Positions 43,686 through 55,046 of a DNA stretch of 64,000 nucleotides are shown here, piece after piece. Position numbers and translations under genes: made by a program. Under the pieces are notes generated by a model that worked only from the letters and a program-made list of their open reading frames with translations, was not told where the DNA came from and searched no databases. The stretch covers positions 310,001-374,000 of the forward strand of contig JAMYHL010000034.1 of the NCBI GenBank assembly GCA_025531455.1, written 5' to 3'. This DNA comes from Apiotrichum sp. Y4204 (lineage: Eukaryota > Basidiomycota > Tremellomycetes > Trichosporonales > Trichosporonaceae). The first letter of the stretch is position 1. Each line of letters starts with the position of its first letter.

Positions 43686-46600
43686 TTACTTCCAGCGGCT
43701 GAGGCTGCCCGGGGTAAACTCGGCCTCCATGGCAGCCATGGCGCTGTCGAGGGCGCGTTCGTCCTCGCTGCTCACGGGGCGGGGGTGGGACCGCGAGATG
43801 GGGGACGTGCCGGTACCACCAGACGCGGCGGTACACACTGCGAGAGTGGTAGTGGTTGCGATGGTGGGGATCGCGGTGGGGACGGAGAGTGCAGGCGTGC
43901 CACTGCCGGGGGTAGCACCAGGCGTTTCTCCTGGCGTGGCCGTGTCTGGTGTGGCCCGCGGCGTGTCGTCCGCGCTGTCCACTTCCTTCTTCTCCAGCAG
44001 GCCGATGCGGCGGGAGATTGTGCCGAGCATTCCGGACGCGACCGAGTGTGTGGCAGCGACGCGCGCAGTGACCGTGGCAGTGGCACGAGCGGGAACGGGA
44101 ACGGCAGTGGTAGGTGGGGCACAGAGGGAGGGCGCCTGGGAAGCACTTGTGTCTTTCACCCTGTCCAGAATCACAGTGGAGTGGACACTCGAGTCACTGA
44201 GCCCGCGCGGGCGGAGACGGCGCTGGAGGAGCGGCTCCTCCACAGCCGACTCCTTGGCTGGGTCGAGGACGGCATCGACAATAGTGCTCAAGCGCGGGGG
44301 GCGTTCAGAGGCCGAGCGAAGGGAACCAAAGTGCCGTGAACTGGAAATCGGAGGACGCCCAAGGGATCCAGGAACAGCAGCACCAGGCTGGGATCCTGCA
44401 AAGATGCCCTTGAGGTTGCGGCTGCTGTCCCGCGGGCGGACCATGGGGGCCGAGACAGAGCGCAGGCGATCATCGGTAAACACGTCGCCTGAGGGTAGGT
44501 CGCGATGCACGACGGACGGGCCAAAGCCAACTGTAACACTCGCGGTGGATGCGACTGTCGACGCGGGGAGTTTTGGCGCAGTACGCGTCGACCGAGCGAG
44601 CTGCTGCCTCTTCGATGGCGAGGCGGGCGGTTGGGGCGCTTCCGGCGCCTTTGGAGCCGAGAAGTAGTTTGTGATCGGCGCCGCGATGCCCCAAAAGGTC
44701 GACACTGGCTCCTCCTTCTTTTCCTCCTCGAACGCCTCACGGCGGAGCTTCTTGGCGAGCTTGGGATCGAGGGTGACGTTGTTGACGGTCAACTGCAGAT
44801 CAAGCAAGTCTGAAAAGACCTCGCGGAGAAGGGCGAGTAACAGGCCAAACTCCTTCCTCGAGATCGCGCTCTGGTCCAGCAGCGTCCGGAAGCGGTGGCG
44901 CATGCCGGATATCTCCGTCTGGAGCGTGCTAATCGTCGAGCGTGAGACGTGCCCTACGTCGCTCGGGAGGTTCTGCTTCTTCAACCTGCGGTTGAGCGTC
45001 CCTATCTCTACGCCGCGAACGCGTGTTAGGACCTTTGTCAAAAAGTCCACCAGCTCGGACACAGAAGGTGCTGGGCCAGACAGACTCGTCCGGCGGTCAT
45101 GGCTGTGCAGTGACGACGTCTCCGAGTGGTCAACCGGCGATTTCACCCCAGCAAGTGGCGACTTGGACGGCGAATCCACTTCGGGCCTTCGTGCTTTCCT
45201 TTCGACTCTCGGGGACTCCTCTGGGATCACAGGAATGGGATCAGTCTGCACGCCCATTGATCGGCTGAGAAGTAGCAGTGTCCGGCGCCCGGTGTGGAGC
45301 TCGGTGTGAGGGTATGGCGGCAGGTCGTGCGCGGCGTCGGCATCCGTGTCGAACTGCAACTTGGAGATGCTTGGGAGCAAGACAGACGCGCGTTTCCGGC
45401 TCGCGGGCGTAGAGTCCGAAGGGAACGAGTCGTCACCAGAGGCGGTAAAGCCGGAAGCGCCAGAGCCGGAACCCACAGACCGCGTCTCGTGGGTCTCGTT
45501 CGTGTCGACCCCAACCTGTCCTTCACGCTCGCGGTCCTCTTCGACGGCCTGGATGCCAAACGAGCGGCGGCTGTCGACAGACGCCCGGGGGCGGCGTTTC
45601 TTCGGCACGCCATTGTGCACGTACCCTATGCCACCAGAGGACGAGCGCCGGCCAGAAAGCGATGGGCGCATGTCGGGACTCATCGGGCGGCTGTCGACGA
45701 CGATAGTGGCGTGTTCGCCGCGGGGAGAGGTTACACTCTCGTTCGAGGCAAAAGAAGATGAGCTGTGACGGTGCCATCCGCGTGCGGCGGCTGCGGCGCT
45801 CACGACGCGGGCATGGCCATGGGGTCGCGAGGCGTCTGAGGCCGCGGGAATCGGGTTCGAGCCGGTCGAGACTGTGCGCCCATGTTCCCTCGGACGCATG
45901 AAGAGCGGGCGAAGCTCAGTGGACAGGGGACGCGAGCGTGTTCTCGGCGCGATACGCAACTCGTCTATCTCGTCCTTGAGGACGCGATTCTCCTCCAGCG
46001 TGTGTGACAGTGTGCGGGCGAGCTCGGACGTGTCGTGTTTCAGCAGGGCATTTGACGCGACGAGATCCTCGAGTGTGCGCTGATACTCCGGGGTATCTGA
46101 AGGATGATCAGAGCTGAATGTCTCGGACAGCTCGGCATGCAGCGTTTCCAGGCGTTCCTTGGCGTTGACCAGCAAATCATGCGAGTCCTTGGCCCTGGCG
46201 GCCTTGACCTCCTCGAGCTCACGACCCGCCGTCACGAGCTGGGCCTCCAGATCGGCTGTCGTCAGTCGAGAAAGCCGCACACACTTACAAATGCGGTCCT
46301 CTGCCATGCGCCGCCATTTGAGCTCCTCGCGCAATTTCCGTGATTCTGCGTGATACAAGGTCCGTGCGTCCTCGAAGCGGCGCTCGGCATCGGCGAGGCG
46401 ATCGTCGTGCGCCTTGTCAATCACATTCGACACACCCTGCGCAGTCGCAGCTGCACGAACTTTGGCGAGCTCGGAGCGGACATGGGTGAGTGATTGCTGT
46501 GTGAGCGTCTGCGTATGTGTTGCTTGAGTGTAGCGCTGTGGCGGTGTCAGTGGCAAGAACTTGGGACCAGATCTGGGATCTGGACATGACTCGTCCGCAC

Positions 46601-47225
46601 CTTCTCGAGTGCCTCGTACGCGCGCGTGAGGTCGCTGTACTTTGAAATGTGGCCCGTATTCGCGCGCTCGAGATTGGCGACGTGCCGCAAGCTATCGGCC
46701 AGCGCCTTGCGTTTGATCTCCACCTGGGGTGAGCTCCTTCTTGTATTATCAGCTCACCTGCTTCTCCGCGCGCTGGTACTTGAGCTCGACAGCCTCGTAC
46801 CGCTGGAGGAGCGCCGTCCCAATTTCTGCTGTCAGCCAAATCCCTCCCCCTGACCCACCTCCGCAAAACTTGAGTTTTGCATCCACGCGGTCTCGCGCCG
46901 CTAGCGTAGGGCAGTCGGTGATAGCCCCACAGCAGCACCCGCGGGCCGTGAGGTCGGGGTCGGACTCGAGGAGGCGCTCGGCCTCGAGTTCCGCAAGCTG
47001 TCTGCTAAGGCCTGCAAGGGTCTCGTTCACGCGGAGGAGGGTGACGCTCGCAGAGGGCGAGTCGGCCGGGGATATGAATGCGGACGGGGAGATGAACGGC
47101 GGACATCCCGCTGGCCGGGCGGGCGTTACCGGCGCATCGAGGTAGGCTGACATGCTGCCGTCTCCTGGGCGCTTTGTGCTCGTTGGACTTGAAGACCACG
47201 ACGAGGAGGGCGAGTCGAGCGGCAT
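43686..47225 (-). CDS. Large coiled-coil, Ser-rich protein of unknown function
   Basis: Not recognised. About 1080 aa after removing three small introns in the 5' part (the first at about 46830-46862, the second at about 46726-46758, the third near 46535-46600). The N terminus is Ser/Pro-rich (MPLDSPSSSWSS). Residues from about 60 to 400 form broken coiled coils (ELEAERLLES, KRKALADSLRHVANLERANT, DLEAQLVTAGRELEEVKAAR, LEENRVLKDEIDEL). A long Ser/Arg/Pro-rich middle follows. Then comes a compact, probably conserved block with SELVDFLTKVLTRVRG and RKEFGLLLALLREVFSDL, ending FWGIAAPITNYFSAP. The tail is low complexity. The layout suggests a cortical or cytoskeletal scaffold; no function is assigned. 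Confidence 0.72.
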
Positions 47226-48313
47226 TAGGGGAGGGGGGACGGGGGGGTTGATGAGGAATGGTCACGCTCGGAGCGGCGAGGGGTTGAGGGTGGGTGGAGG
47301 GCGGGAGGGGGTGATTAGGATGTTGACAAGCAACGAGTGCAGCGCGGCGGAAGCGGCAGCTCGTCCGCGCCGTAAATGAAAGTGAACAAGTTGGATGAGA
47401 AGAGGAGAGGATGACGATGAACAAAGACCAAGAGTGAAAGACAATGAGAGAGAGAGAGACAGAGACAGAAACAGCGAGCGGCACGAGACAGGCTGTGGCT
47501 TTGGATGTTCAAAAATCCCCGTCCATCAACAAACAACGCTAGAAGCACAGCCAGGGATGGTGCAATTCAGGACTCTGGGCCGCGTTTCACTCGTGCTAAA
47601 ATACCGCGTAGCGGGTTGTACTACGGTCCTACGGTGCATACAGTGGGCGCGTCTGATCCTTATACCCCCTCGTCTGGCATTCTGTATCTCTCTGATGCAT
47701 GCATATCATATCTTCCTGCACTCTGAGGAGAATCGACAGAAACATGCACTCGCCTTGTATTTCGCCTATCCGGCGCACAAGTTGGGCGACCACATGACCC
47801 CCACAAGGAACCAAACAACCGCTTGCCCGGCCACCGTAAACTCAGCACCAGCCTCTCCTCATACTCTTACAAGCCACTGCCCGCGGAGGCAGGCCGTAGA
47901 TACAGATATCGGCTGGCACTTTGGCACGTTCGATCGAGCAGTGTCGTCCATCGCACTCCTGTGTACGCGGAACGCGGTGCAGACAGCCGCGTGCCCAGCC
48001 TTCACAGTGCGCGATGAGCAGTGCCCAGTGCAGTGCTGCAGGCTGGGCATCACGCTTTCGGTGCCAGGCTGAAAAAAAGTTTCAGGAACAAGTCTGCAAG
48101 CCGCGGTTCTATTGTCTGCAGAAACCAAGCGCAGACTGTATCTGACGACTTTCCCCCGACAAACATGCACGTGCTCCGTCTCCAATCTCCGTCGCCGATG
48201 CGTTCCGGATGCCACTCGGCCATCCCCATCTCTGTCCATCTCCGTCCGCGGTCCTCGGTCCGTTCTTGCCCGTTCCTGGTGATGACAACAATCCATAACC
48301 CACTACACAGGCT
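47226..48313. other. Intergenic region, coiled-coil gene promoter
   Basis: About 1.1 kb. Its left part is purine-rich on the plus strand (GAGAGAGA at about 47449-47465), i.e. a pyrimidine-rich leader for the minus-strand gene. No other gene is supported. Confidence 0.5.
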
Positions 48314-48810
48314 CTACGCGGCGACAAACTTGGGGAAGCACTGCGCAAAGGTCATTTTGCTGTGCTTGCCGTCGACGTGCTGCTGGAGACTGATGTCAGA
48401 AAAGGATTGTGGCAAAGGCACTCACAGAGGCTGCTTCGAGGTGCCCTGGAAGGTCGACTTGCAGATGTCGCACTGGATCGACTGGGCGGCCTGGGAGTAA
48501 GCGTGGGAAAGGATAGGAGAGCACGGAGACGGAGATGGGGGAGCTGTAGCTTATGATAAGGAGATCTAGCTCCAGCACACCTCGCGTCCTCCGCACCCAC
48601 ACTCCATCACACTCACGGCATTCGACTTGAGCTGCGAAGAGGGGCCCTTGTTGGCCTTTGCCTCGTTGCGCGCGCGCGCCTGAGCAGACTTGGCACCCTG
48701 GGGAAGTCAGCGGCTGAGGAAGCGGTGCGCGGTCCAGTGGAGAATAGCCCGCTATGCAGGTTCTTCTGCAGTGAGACTTTCGGGCAGAGACTCACGTTTC
48801 CACCACCCAT
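48314..48810 (-). CDS. ZNF706/At2g23090-like small C2H2 zinc-finger protein
   Basis: About 77 aa from four exons, too split to be seen as one frame. Exon 1 is MGGGN, exon 2 GAKSAQARARNEAKANKG and PSSQLKSNA, exon 3 AQSIQCDICKSTFQGTSKQP, and exon 4 QQHVDGKHSKMTFAQCFPKF. This is the complete pattern of the small eukaryotic family with an N-terminal 4F5/SERF-like basic helix followed by one C2H2 finger (C-x2-C ... H-x4-H). The family role is poorly known; the human member represses transcription. All three introns have good GTGAGT donors. Start and stop are unambiguous. Confidence 0.9.
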
Positions 48811-49084
48811 GATTGCTGTTTGATGATATGCGAGAGATGAGATACGGAACAGAACGGAAAAATTGGTTTGCCACCTAGACGACGACGAAAAAAGAGACTC
48901 AAAGAGGAGGATGAGCCTGATATGGGGAATGCCACGACTGTTCGCTGGTCAGTCAGGCCTCATATCAGGCTCATCCCTCCGAAACGTCATCGACGACCAT
49001 CATCACCCTATCCACAACCACAAGTAGAACCACATCCCTATCCCCAACCCCATCCCCATTCACAACATTCACCACTCCACCACC

Positions 49085-50848
49085 ATGGACCTCACGACCG
49101 AAGACCGCATCAAGCTTGCTGTGCAGTTTATTTCCCAGGCGCCTCCCGGCGAAGTCAAGTGCGTATCCAGCATGGCTATCCTAACCGCAGCGATGTGATA
49201 ACGGACATTGCCACGATCATAGGCGACCACGACGCGCTCACGCCGCACGTAGCCGAGGCGCTCAAGGCGTACAACCTCGAGAACATGGTTGTGGTCGAGC
49301 ACTCGGCACAGGACGGAAAACCCGCAAGTGTGGTGAGTGAGAGCGGAGTCGGTGGCGGCCGCCCGCCTCCGCTCCCTGATGAACAAAGCACTAACTCCAG
49401 TCTCTCCTCTCCGAGGCACATCGCCAGGGAGAGCGGTACGCGGACCCGTCTTCCGGGCGCACCTACGCGTTTGACCACGTGCGCCTCGTCGCGTCCGACT
49501 ACGCGCCATACGCGCTGCCGGAGGAGGATGAGGCGTTCCGCGCCGCCCTCGCCGCCAGCCTCGACGCCTACGCGCGCAACCACTATTCTGAGGGATGCGC
49601 GGGCGTGTCGACAAACCAAGTCCCGCTCGCGCAGAAGCAGGAGGATGGAGTCGCGGAGGCGACGGCGGGCGTTGCGGGGCTTTCGGTGGACACGCTGGGC
49701 GCCGTCGAGCAGCCCCCCACGCCTGCGCGTGGGGAAGAAGAGGTCACGGCCGAAGACGAGGTGGATGCGCCTGGCGGAGTGGAGGCGCTGGACAAGGAGA
49801 TGGAGGAGGAGGCCGTGGGCGCGGGCGCGGGCGATGCTGATCTCTGCGTCGACCCGCCGTCTGGTCTCGTCGAGCAGCCGCCCACCCGGGTTCCTGGTGC
49901 TGAGCCCGCGACAGTGACGGCGCAAGACGAGGTGAATGCGCCTGGCGGAATCGAGGCGCTGGACAAGGAGATGGCCGGGGAAGCGGCGGGCGGCGCAGGC
50001 GCGGCCGGTGCAGCCCTCGGCGTCGACCCGCCGTCGGGGTTCCTCGAAAAGCCCCCGACGCGGGATCCCGGTGCTGAGCCGGCGACGATGACGGCCGAGG
50101 ACGAGGTGGATGCGCCTGGCGGGGTCGAGGCGCTGGATGAGGAGATGGCGGCCGAGGCGGGCAAGGACGCGGCGGAGGAGAAGGCGGAGCGCGAGGAAAA
50201 GGAGGTTGTGGCGGAGCGCGAGGAGGCCAAGGACGACGTCGAGGCGGAGAAGGAGGTCGAGGCGGAGAAGGAGGTCGAGGCCGGGGAGACGACGCCTCAC
50301 ACTCCTGCCGCTGCCGCGGAGCCCGAGACCCCGCCGCTCGAAAACCCGCTGTTTACGCTCGAGATCCTCGGCCACCGCTTCAAGCCGCACAATTACTGGA
50401 CGGGGCGCTGGCGCACGCGCTGGGTCGTCGACCGCGCACAGGGTACCGTCGACGGCTCGATCCACGTCGACGTGCACTACTACGAGCAGGGCAACGTGAG
50501 TCGGAAAACAGAGTAAAAATCAGAATAGCTGACCCCCAGGTCCAGCTGCGTACCTCACACACGGCGAGCTTCCCTATCCCGCAGCCGGCCGGGGACCAGA
50601 GCGTCGCGTCTGCCATTGTCGAGGGGATTGCGCGCTGCGAAACAAACTACCAGCTCGAAATGGAGGACGTGTACGCGTACATGGGCGGCAACGCTTTCCG
50701 CAGGTGAGTTAGGAGTATGCTTTGGCTTTTTCGCGCTGACACCAGCCTCCGCCGCGCGCTGCCCGTCACGCGCCAGAAGATTGACTGGGACAAGGTGCAG
50801 GGATACGCGCTCGGCGCCGACCTCTCGCGTGCGCGTGCTGCTGCGTGA
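49085..50848 (+). CDS. CAP1: F-actin-capping protein alpha subunit with large repeat insertion
   Basis: Alpha subunit of the CapZ heterodimer that caps actin barbed ends. The N-terminal half has FISQAPPGEVNDVITDIATII, YNLENMVVVEH, and AFDHVRLVASDY ... LDAYARNHYSEG. The C-terminal half has GHRFKPHNYWTGRWRTRW, VHYYEQGNVQLRT and LRRALPVTRQKIDWDKV. Family members have only about 20 residues between these halves. Here about 250 residues intervene (genomic 49595-50335), made of three 55-58-residue repeats and then a Glu/Lys/Ala-rich helix. Five exons; the first intron splits the Asn of EVNDV. The core residues for actin binding are intact, so capping is probably preserved and the insertion is surface-exposed. 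Confidence 0.92.
49707..50190 (+). repeat. Coding tandem repeat, about 165-174 bp, 3 copies
   Basis: Units start at about 49707, 49872 and 50046, with spacing of 165 and 174 bp. Each encodes E-x-PPT ... (T/A)-x-DEV-(D/N)-APGG-(V/I)-EALD-x-EM and, in the first two, a (C/G)VDPPSG ending. The third copy is truncated and runs into Glu/Lys-rich sequence. Confidence 0.9.
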
Positions 50849-51022
50849 GTGGGCGCGCGAGCATCCGAAAGTGGAACGTCGCGGATACTGGATACTCGAT
50901 ACTCAGTGTGAGATACAGACAGACAATAGCATGAAGTCAAAGGTGGAGAGCACGGTGCCACAGCACATGCATTCGGTACACTACATACAATCACAATCAA
51001 CATGCGTATAGGCTACAGAGGA

Positions 51023-52901
51023 TTAGTGCGCGCGGGGGCGCTTGCGGTCGTTACGGGTGCTCTGGGTGCTGGGGCCCGGGCCGGGCTGGGAACTCTGCTC
51101 ATTATTCGCGCTCGCTGTCGCGCTTCCTCCATCTCCGCCGGCTCTCGATTGGAAGATGCGCATAATCTGCTTGAGCGCCTCGAGCTGCTGCGGCGTGACC
51201 TGGTCGCGCGAGTTGACGGTCGTAAACAGCTTGGTGACGACCTCGGAGAGCTCTTCGCGCGAGCGCAGGCCAAGGCTCGCCATGACTTCGGCGTACATGT
51301 CTGGACGGGCGGTTGGCGCCGGTGGCGGGACGGGAACGTCCTCGATGGGGAGGAAAAGGTCCTCTTCTTCTTCCTCGACGGGCTGGGGAGCTTCGGTACG
51401 AATCCGCTTGCGCGGTGGAGTGATAGACGTCTCGCCCTCGGTTTCCGTGTCGCTTCCACCGCCGACTTCGCCTTCGTTCTCGCTCTCGTCGTCGCTCGAG
51501 TCTGGCTTTGGCGACGTCGGCTCGAAATTCTCGTCGTTCGGGTCGTCCTCCAACGCGTCGAGGTTGAATAGCGCGGAAAGCGACATTGTGTCATACTGGT
51601 CTCCACCGGAGAAAGCAGGTGGTTCCGGGTCGGGAACACTCCAGGAGATACCATACTGTTGCATGTACTGCAGCGTCTCCTGAAGTCGAAGCTCAAGCTG
51701 GAGGGCCTCCAGAGCAGATGCGGTCGGGGGCGCAGGGGGCGTTGGGAGGGCAACGGGGGGCGTGGCAAGTGGAAGAGAGAAGCCCGAGGCTGATGGGTAG
51801 GCTTCCGTGTCGCGAACATGGGACACGGGCGTCACCGGCCCAGTAAACGGGTATGAGCCGTACATGGAGGGAACGGGTGGGATGAGCATAGGGTTGGGTA
51901 GTGGAGGGACGGGTGTCTCAAGGGGGAGGGACTCAAGGGGTGTCGACCCAGCAGCCGCGGGTGTAGGTGTACGAGCGGCGAGGGATCGAAGCTGGAGAGA
52001 CGTAGGCGACGGAGCTATCGCGCGAGATGACTTGGGCGCAGAGGCGGGGGCCGGTTCCGGTGACGGGCTGCGGCTCTGGCTTGTGACTTCGGTCGTCTCC
52101 GTGGCGAGGCTATCACACGGTCCAAGTGGGCGGGTGGCGCTGCACTTGGGCGAGCGCGGAGGGAGGCCGACATCCTGGGATCGGAGCAAGGCTTCGAGAT
52201 CGTACACACTGGAGTTAGTGCAGTCCGCATCAGGGAAAGTGGTTGACTCACTATCGCTGCAGGGAACTCAGGTGTGACCTGAGTGCCTCCACCTCGCGTT
52301 CGAGCGCGGCATTGCGCTCCTCCGCCTCCTGTATCTTATTTGCGGTCGAGCGACGCGCAGCTGCTGCTGCCTGGCGGTTCCTCTCGCGTTTACGGCGCTC
52401 GCGTTCAGCTTCAGGAAGGGGCTTGCGTCCGGTGCGGGCGATGGGCCGGTCGGTATCAGAATCGTCGGTCGCGGATGCATGTGATGCGCGCGAGAGTGGG
52501 CGAATGTGGGGGTGTGAGACGGGGTTGCCGTTGGCGTGAGATTGAAAGCTGGCGTGTCCGAGAGAGTGCGTGTGGGAGAGCTGACGGGACAGCGGACGCG
52601 GCGCCGCCTTTGGCCGCGACTTGGACTTGGACTGCGAATCGCGTTCCTGCTCCTGCGAGAGTGACTGTGATCCCTGCCCGGCTTCCGACGAAATGTCCGA
52701 AAGTAACGACGCCTCCGAGCTGCCAGGGAACGCGTGCGCGCCATTCACTTCGAGACGGACGCGCTTGGTGGACGTGCTCGTCGCCTGGCTCTGGCTCGTG
52801 TTCGGGCTGCTCGAGTGGGCAGCGAGGGGGCTCAGGCGGAGGTTCTGGTGTGAGTGGTGTGAGTGTGGGAGCACTGGCGGCTCCGAGAGGACGCCAGACA
52901 T
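51023..52901 (-). CDS. bZIP transcription factor
   Basis: Two exons, split by a small intron near 52210-52253, give about 610 aa. The N terminus is Ser/His-rich, then a basic region RRKRERNRQAAAAARR with the N-x2-A-A-x2-(C/S/A)-R signature, followed by a leucine zipper (AEERNAALEREVEALRSHL). The C-terminal half has Pro/Ala-rich stretches, a Glu/Asp-rich acidic block (DSSDDESENEGE, VEEEEEDLFLPIEDV), and a helical TPQQLEALKQIMRIFQS. Start at 52901 is preferred; an in-frame ATG 22 codons upstream adds a His run. Target genes are unknown. It is not a Hac1/Hxl1 match by its basic region. Convergent with CAP1, with 174 bases between the stops. Confidence 0.86.
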
Positions 52902-53515
52902 GGCGGGAAGAGTGGCGATGGTAGCGATGAAGGTGATGTGGTGATGGTGATGAGAGTGGAAGAGCAAGCAAACAAACGAGAGAGAGGTGGGTTCTTGGGA
53001 TTCTTTGGAATCAATCTTGAATTCTCCTTGTTGGACCTGGTGGCAACTCTACACTCTATACCTTCGTCAATCTGCGTCACCTTTTTTGGGATCGGCGGGT
53101 TGCGTCAACAACACTCAGCTTTTTGAGACGCCTATTGCGGACAAACATAGGCGTGACCTGTGACATTCTAGCTCAAGGTGCCTATTATTTTTGCACTTTT
53201 GATCTTCTGAACCCTCCAGAGTTTTTCGAACAATATGCACGGCTGGTCTGCCAATTTCAAGCACTAAGAAGTCAAGAATGATGCCTCAAATTACTGACAG
53301 CGACGAGATGCGCAGACGAGACAGGTCCGTCTCCGATCTGCGCGCCGAGCGGCGACAACGCTACAGCCACCACAACACGCCCTGAATGCAGCCATCAAGC
53401 GCTCCGTAGTCCCTCCACGCGCACCCAGTCTGGGCCCCTCCGTACATCTTCCAGCACTCGCTTCCCCGGTTCGCCTCTGTGTCATGCAATACATCAACCG
53501 TACATCCCAACCCTC
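52902..53515. other. Intergenic region between bZIP and eL43
   Basis: 0.6 kb of bZIP upstream region and eL43 3' flank. No gene is supported. Confidence 0.5.
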
Positions 53516-54270
53516 TTAGGCGTCGACGACCTCACGGAGACGACGGATGGTGGAGCGGACGGTGGCGGCCGAGGCGGTGCCGAGGACGTAGGCGCCGCCG
53601 GCGTACTGCTTCTTGCAGCCCTTGCAGTTCCAGATACCAACAGCGGTGCGCTTGACGGCGTTCTGGCGAGTCAGATTCCGTTCCCACAGGGCTGTCATCT
53701 CAGTAAAACTCACCTTGCCGCACGAAGGGCACGCGTAGCGCGAGTGCTGGGTGATCTCCATCTTCTTGACGCTGGGGGTCAGTGCTGCACCAAGCGCAAG
53801 CAACTCACGTCTTACGGAGCGAAGCACCGTAACGGGTACCGTACTTTCCGGTGACGCCAACCTTTTTCGTGCGCTTGGTCTGGATGTTAGTGGATGCGTT
53901 TGGATGGTGGATTGGACGTTGTACGCGGCGACGACAGGTGGGGCACGCGAGAGCAGATGGCAGCAAAATGGCGATTCCAGCACACGGCGCGACGAGCGAG
54001 GCGAGTAACGGCTCGACGACATTAGAACAGAGGTCTCCGAACGACGAGCAGCTCGACAACACCTAGTGGGGCGCGGCACCGCTTGGTCGAGTCTCCAGTG
54101 TCCTTCCTCCACCTCGTGTCCGTCGATCGTAGTCTCCATCGACACCGCCCGCGTCGTTCTCTGCGCATCGCCGCTGCCGTGCTATTGCTGCCGATGCCCG
54201 ATGCCGATGCTCATGTCGATGTCGCCCGTCGCTGTCGTCGCCGCAGTTGTCCTCGTCGGATGCGTACCAT
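53516..54270 (-). CDS. RPL43: 60S ribosomal protein eL43 (L37a)
   Basis: Zinc-ribbon protein of the large cytosolic subunit. The first coding exon is the ATG alone (54268-54270), followed by a 388-nt intron (53880-54267). The next exon then starts [23 protein letters not shown]. Two more small introns precede [20 protein letters not shown] and [18 protein letters not shown]. The four zinc cysteines (CPSCGK, CKGCKK) are present, and the C terminus is [16 protein letters not shown]. Length about 91 aa, as in the family. An intron next to the start codon is common in fungal ribosomal protein genes. No snoRNA boxes were seen in the long intron. Confidence 0.93.
54268..54270 (-). other. RPL43: Start-codon-only first coding exon of eL43
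   Basis: On the minus strand ACAAAA-ATG is followed immediately by donor GTACGC. The phase-0 join to ACC AAG CGC gives M-T-K-R-T-K-K, the family start. No other ATG upstream joins in frame without adding foreign sequence. Confidence 0.8.
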
Positions 54271-55046
54271 TTTTGTGCGGGTGCTTGAGGGTTGAGAAAC
54301 GGTCGAGTCACGCAAAGAGAGTCTAACAGCGAGGCCGGAGGGGAGTGGAATCAGCCAGGCAGCGCACCCTGCCTGCCTGGCCCCGTGAGTCGCCTGGGTG
54401 GGAAGAATTCCACCACCCGCCAGTGCACCTGGATGCCTCTCTGCCAGCCTGCGCCACTCGCTTGCAGTGGCATTGTAGCCTCCTCATACAGACTCCCCCA
54501 TCCACCCACAGGCTGGGCCAGTTTCTCGCCCTCCATTTTTTGCGGAGAATCTCGGCATTATGATAGTGGCGGTCTGATCACCTAAAACACCCCCCAGGAT
54601 CCACTTGTGGTAGCGGCCAGGGCCGTTCTTTATCTACGTGCCCCTGTATCGCATGTTCCAGATTGAGCAATCACGTGCCTTCGTTCCTTCTCTCGATCTT
54701 TCATTTCCTGAGATGAAATAGAATTTCCGCAATCGAGTCGCGCCAGCTGTCGTTGCCCACACTGAGAGTCTCGGAATGTGCGGGGCTGCAAGGCTGCAGG
54801 GGTGGAGGGGTGGAGGAGGGGGGTGGAGGCCGAGGATAGCTGGGCGGGTACCAACGGCCAGCTGACCCGGCCGATCCGGGGGGAGGTGATTGTGAGTGGA
54901 TGAACAATTTGCGAAAACGGTAGGGTTCCACAAGGTCGAGCCAGCCCATCATCAAGGCTATCACACATCACATCAACGCCTAGCGCCTAGTCCCCATCGA
55001 CACCATCACTACTACTACGTCCCCTCGCATCGCAGCGCATCCCACC
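54271..55046. other. Divergent intergenic region eL43 / FOL2
   Basis: 0.78 kb. Upstream regions of two divergent genes; no gene is supported. Confidence 0.5.

Noticed and set aside
52251..52901. Hac1/Hxl1-type unfolded-protein-response factor
   Set aside because: The basic region differs from the Hac1/Xbp1 type, and no Ire1-type stem-loop intron was seen; left as an unassigned bZIP factor.
53880..54267. Intronic snoRNA in eL43
   Set aside because: No RTGATGA and CTGA box pair in the minus-strand intron; H/ACA could not be judged by eye.
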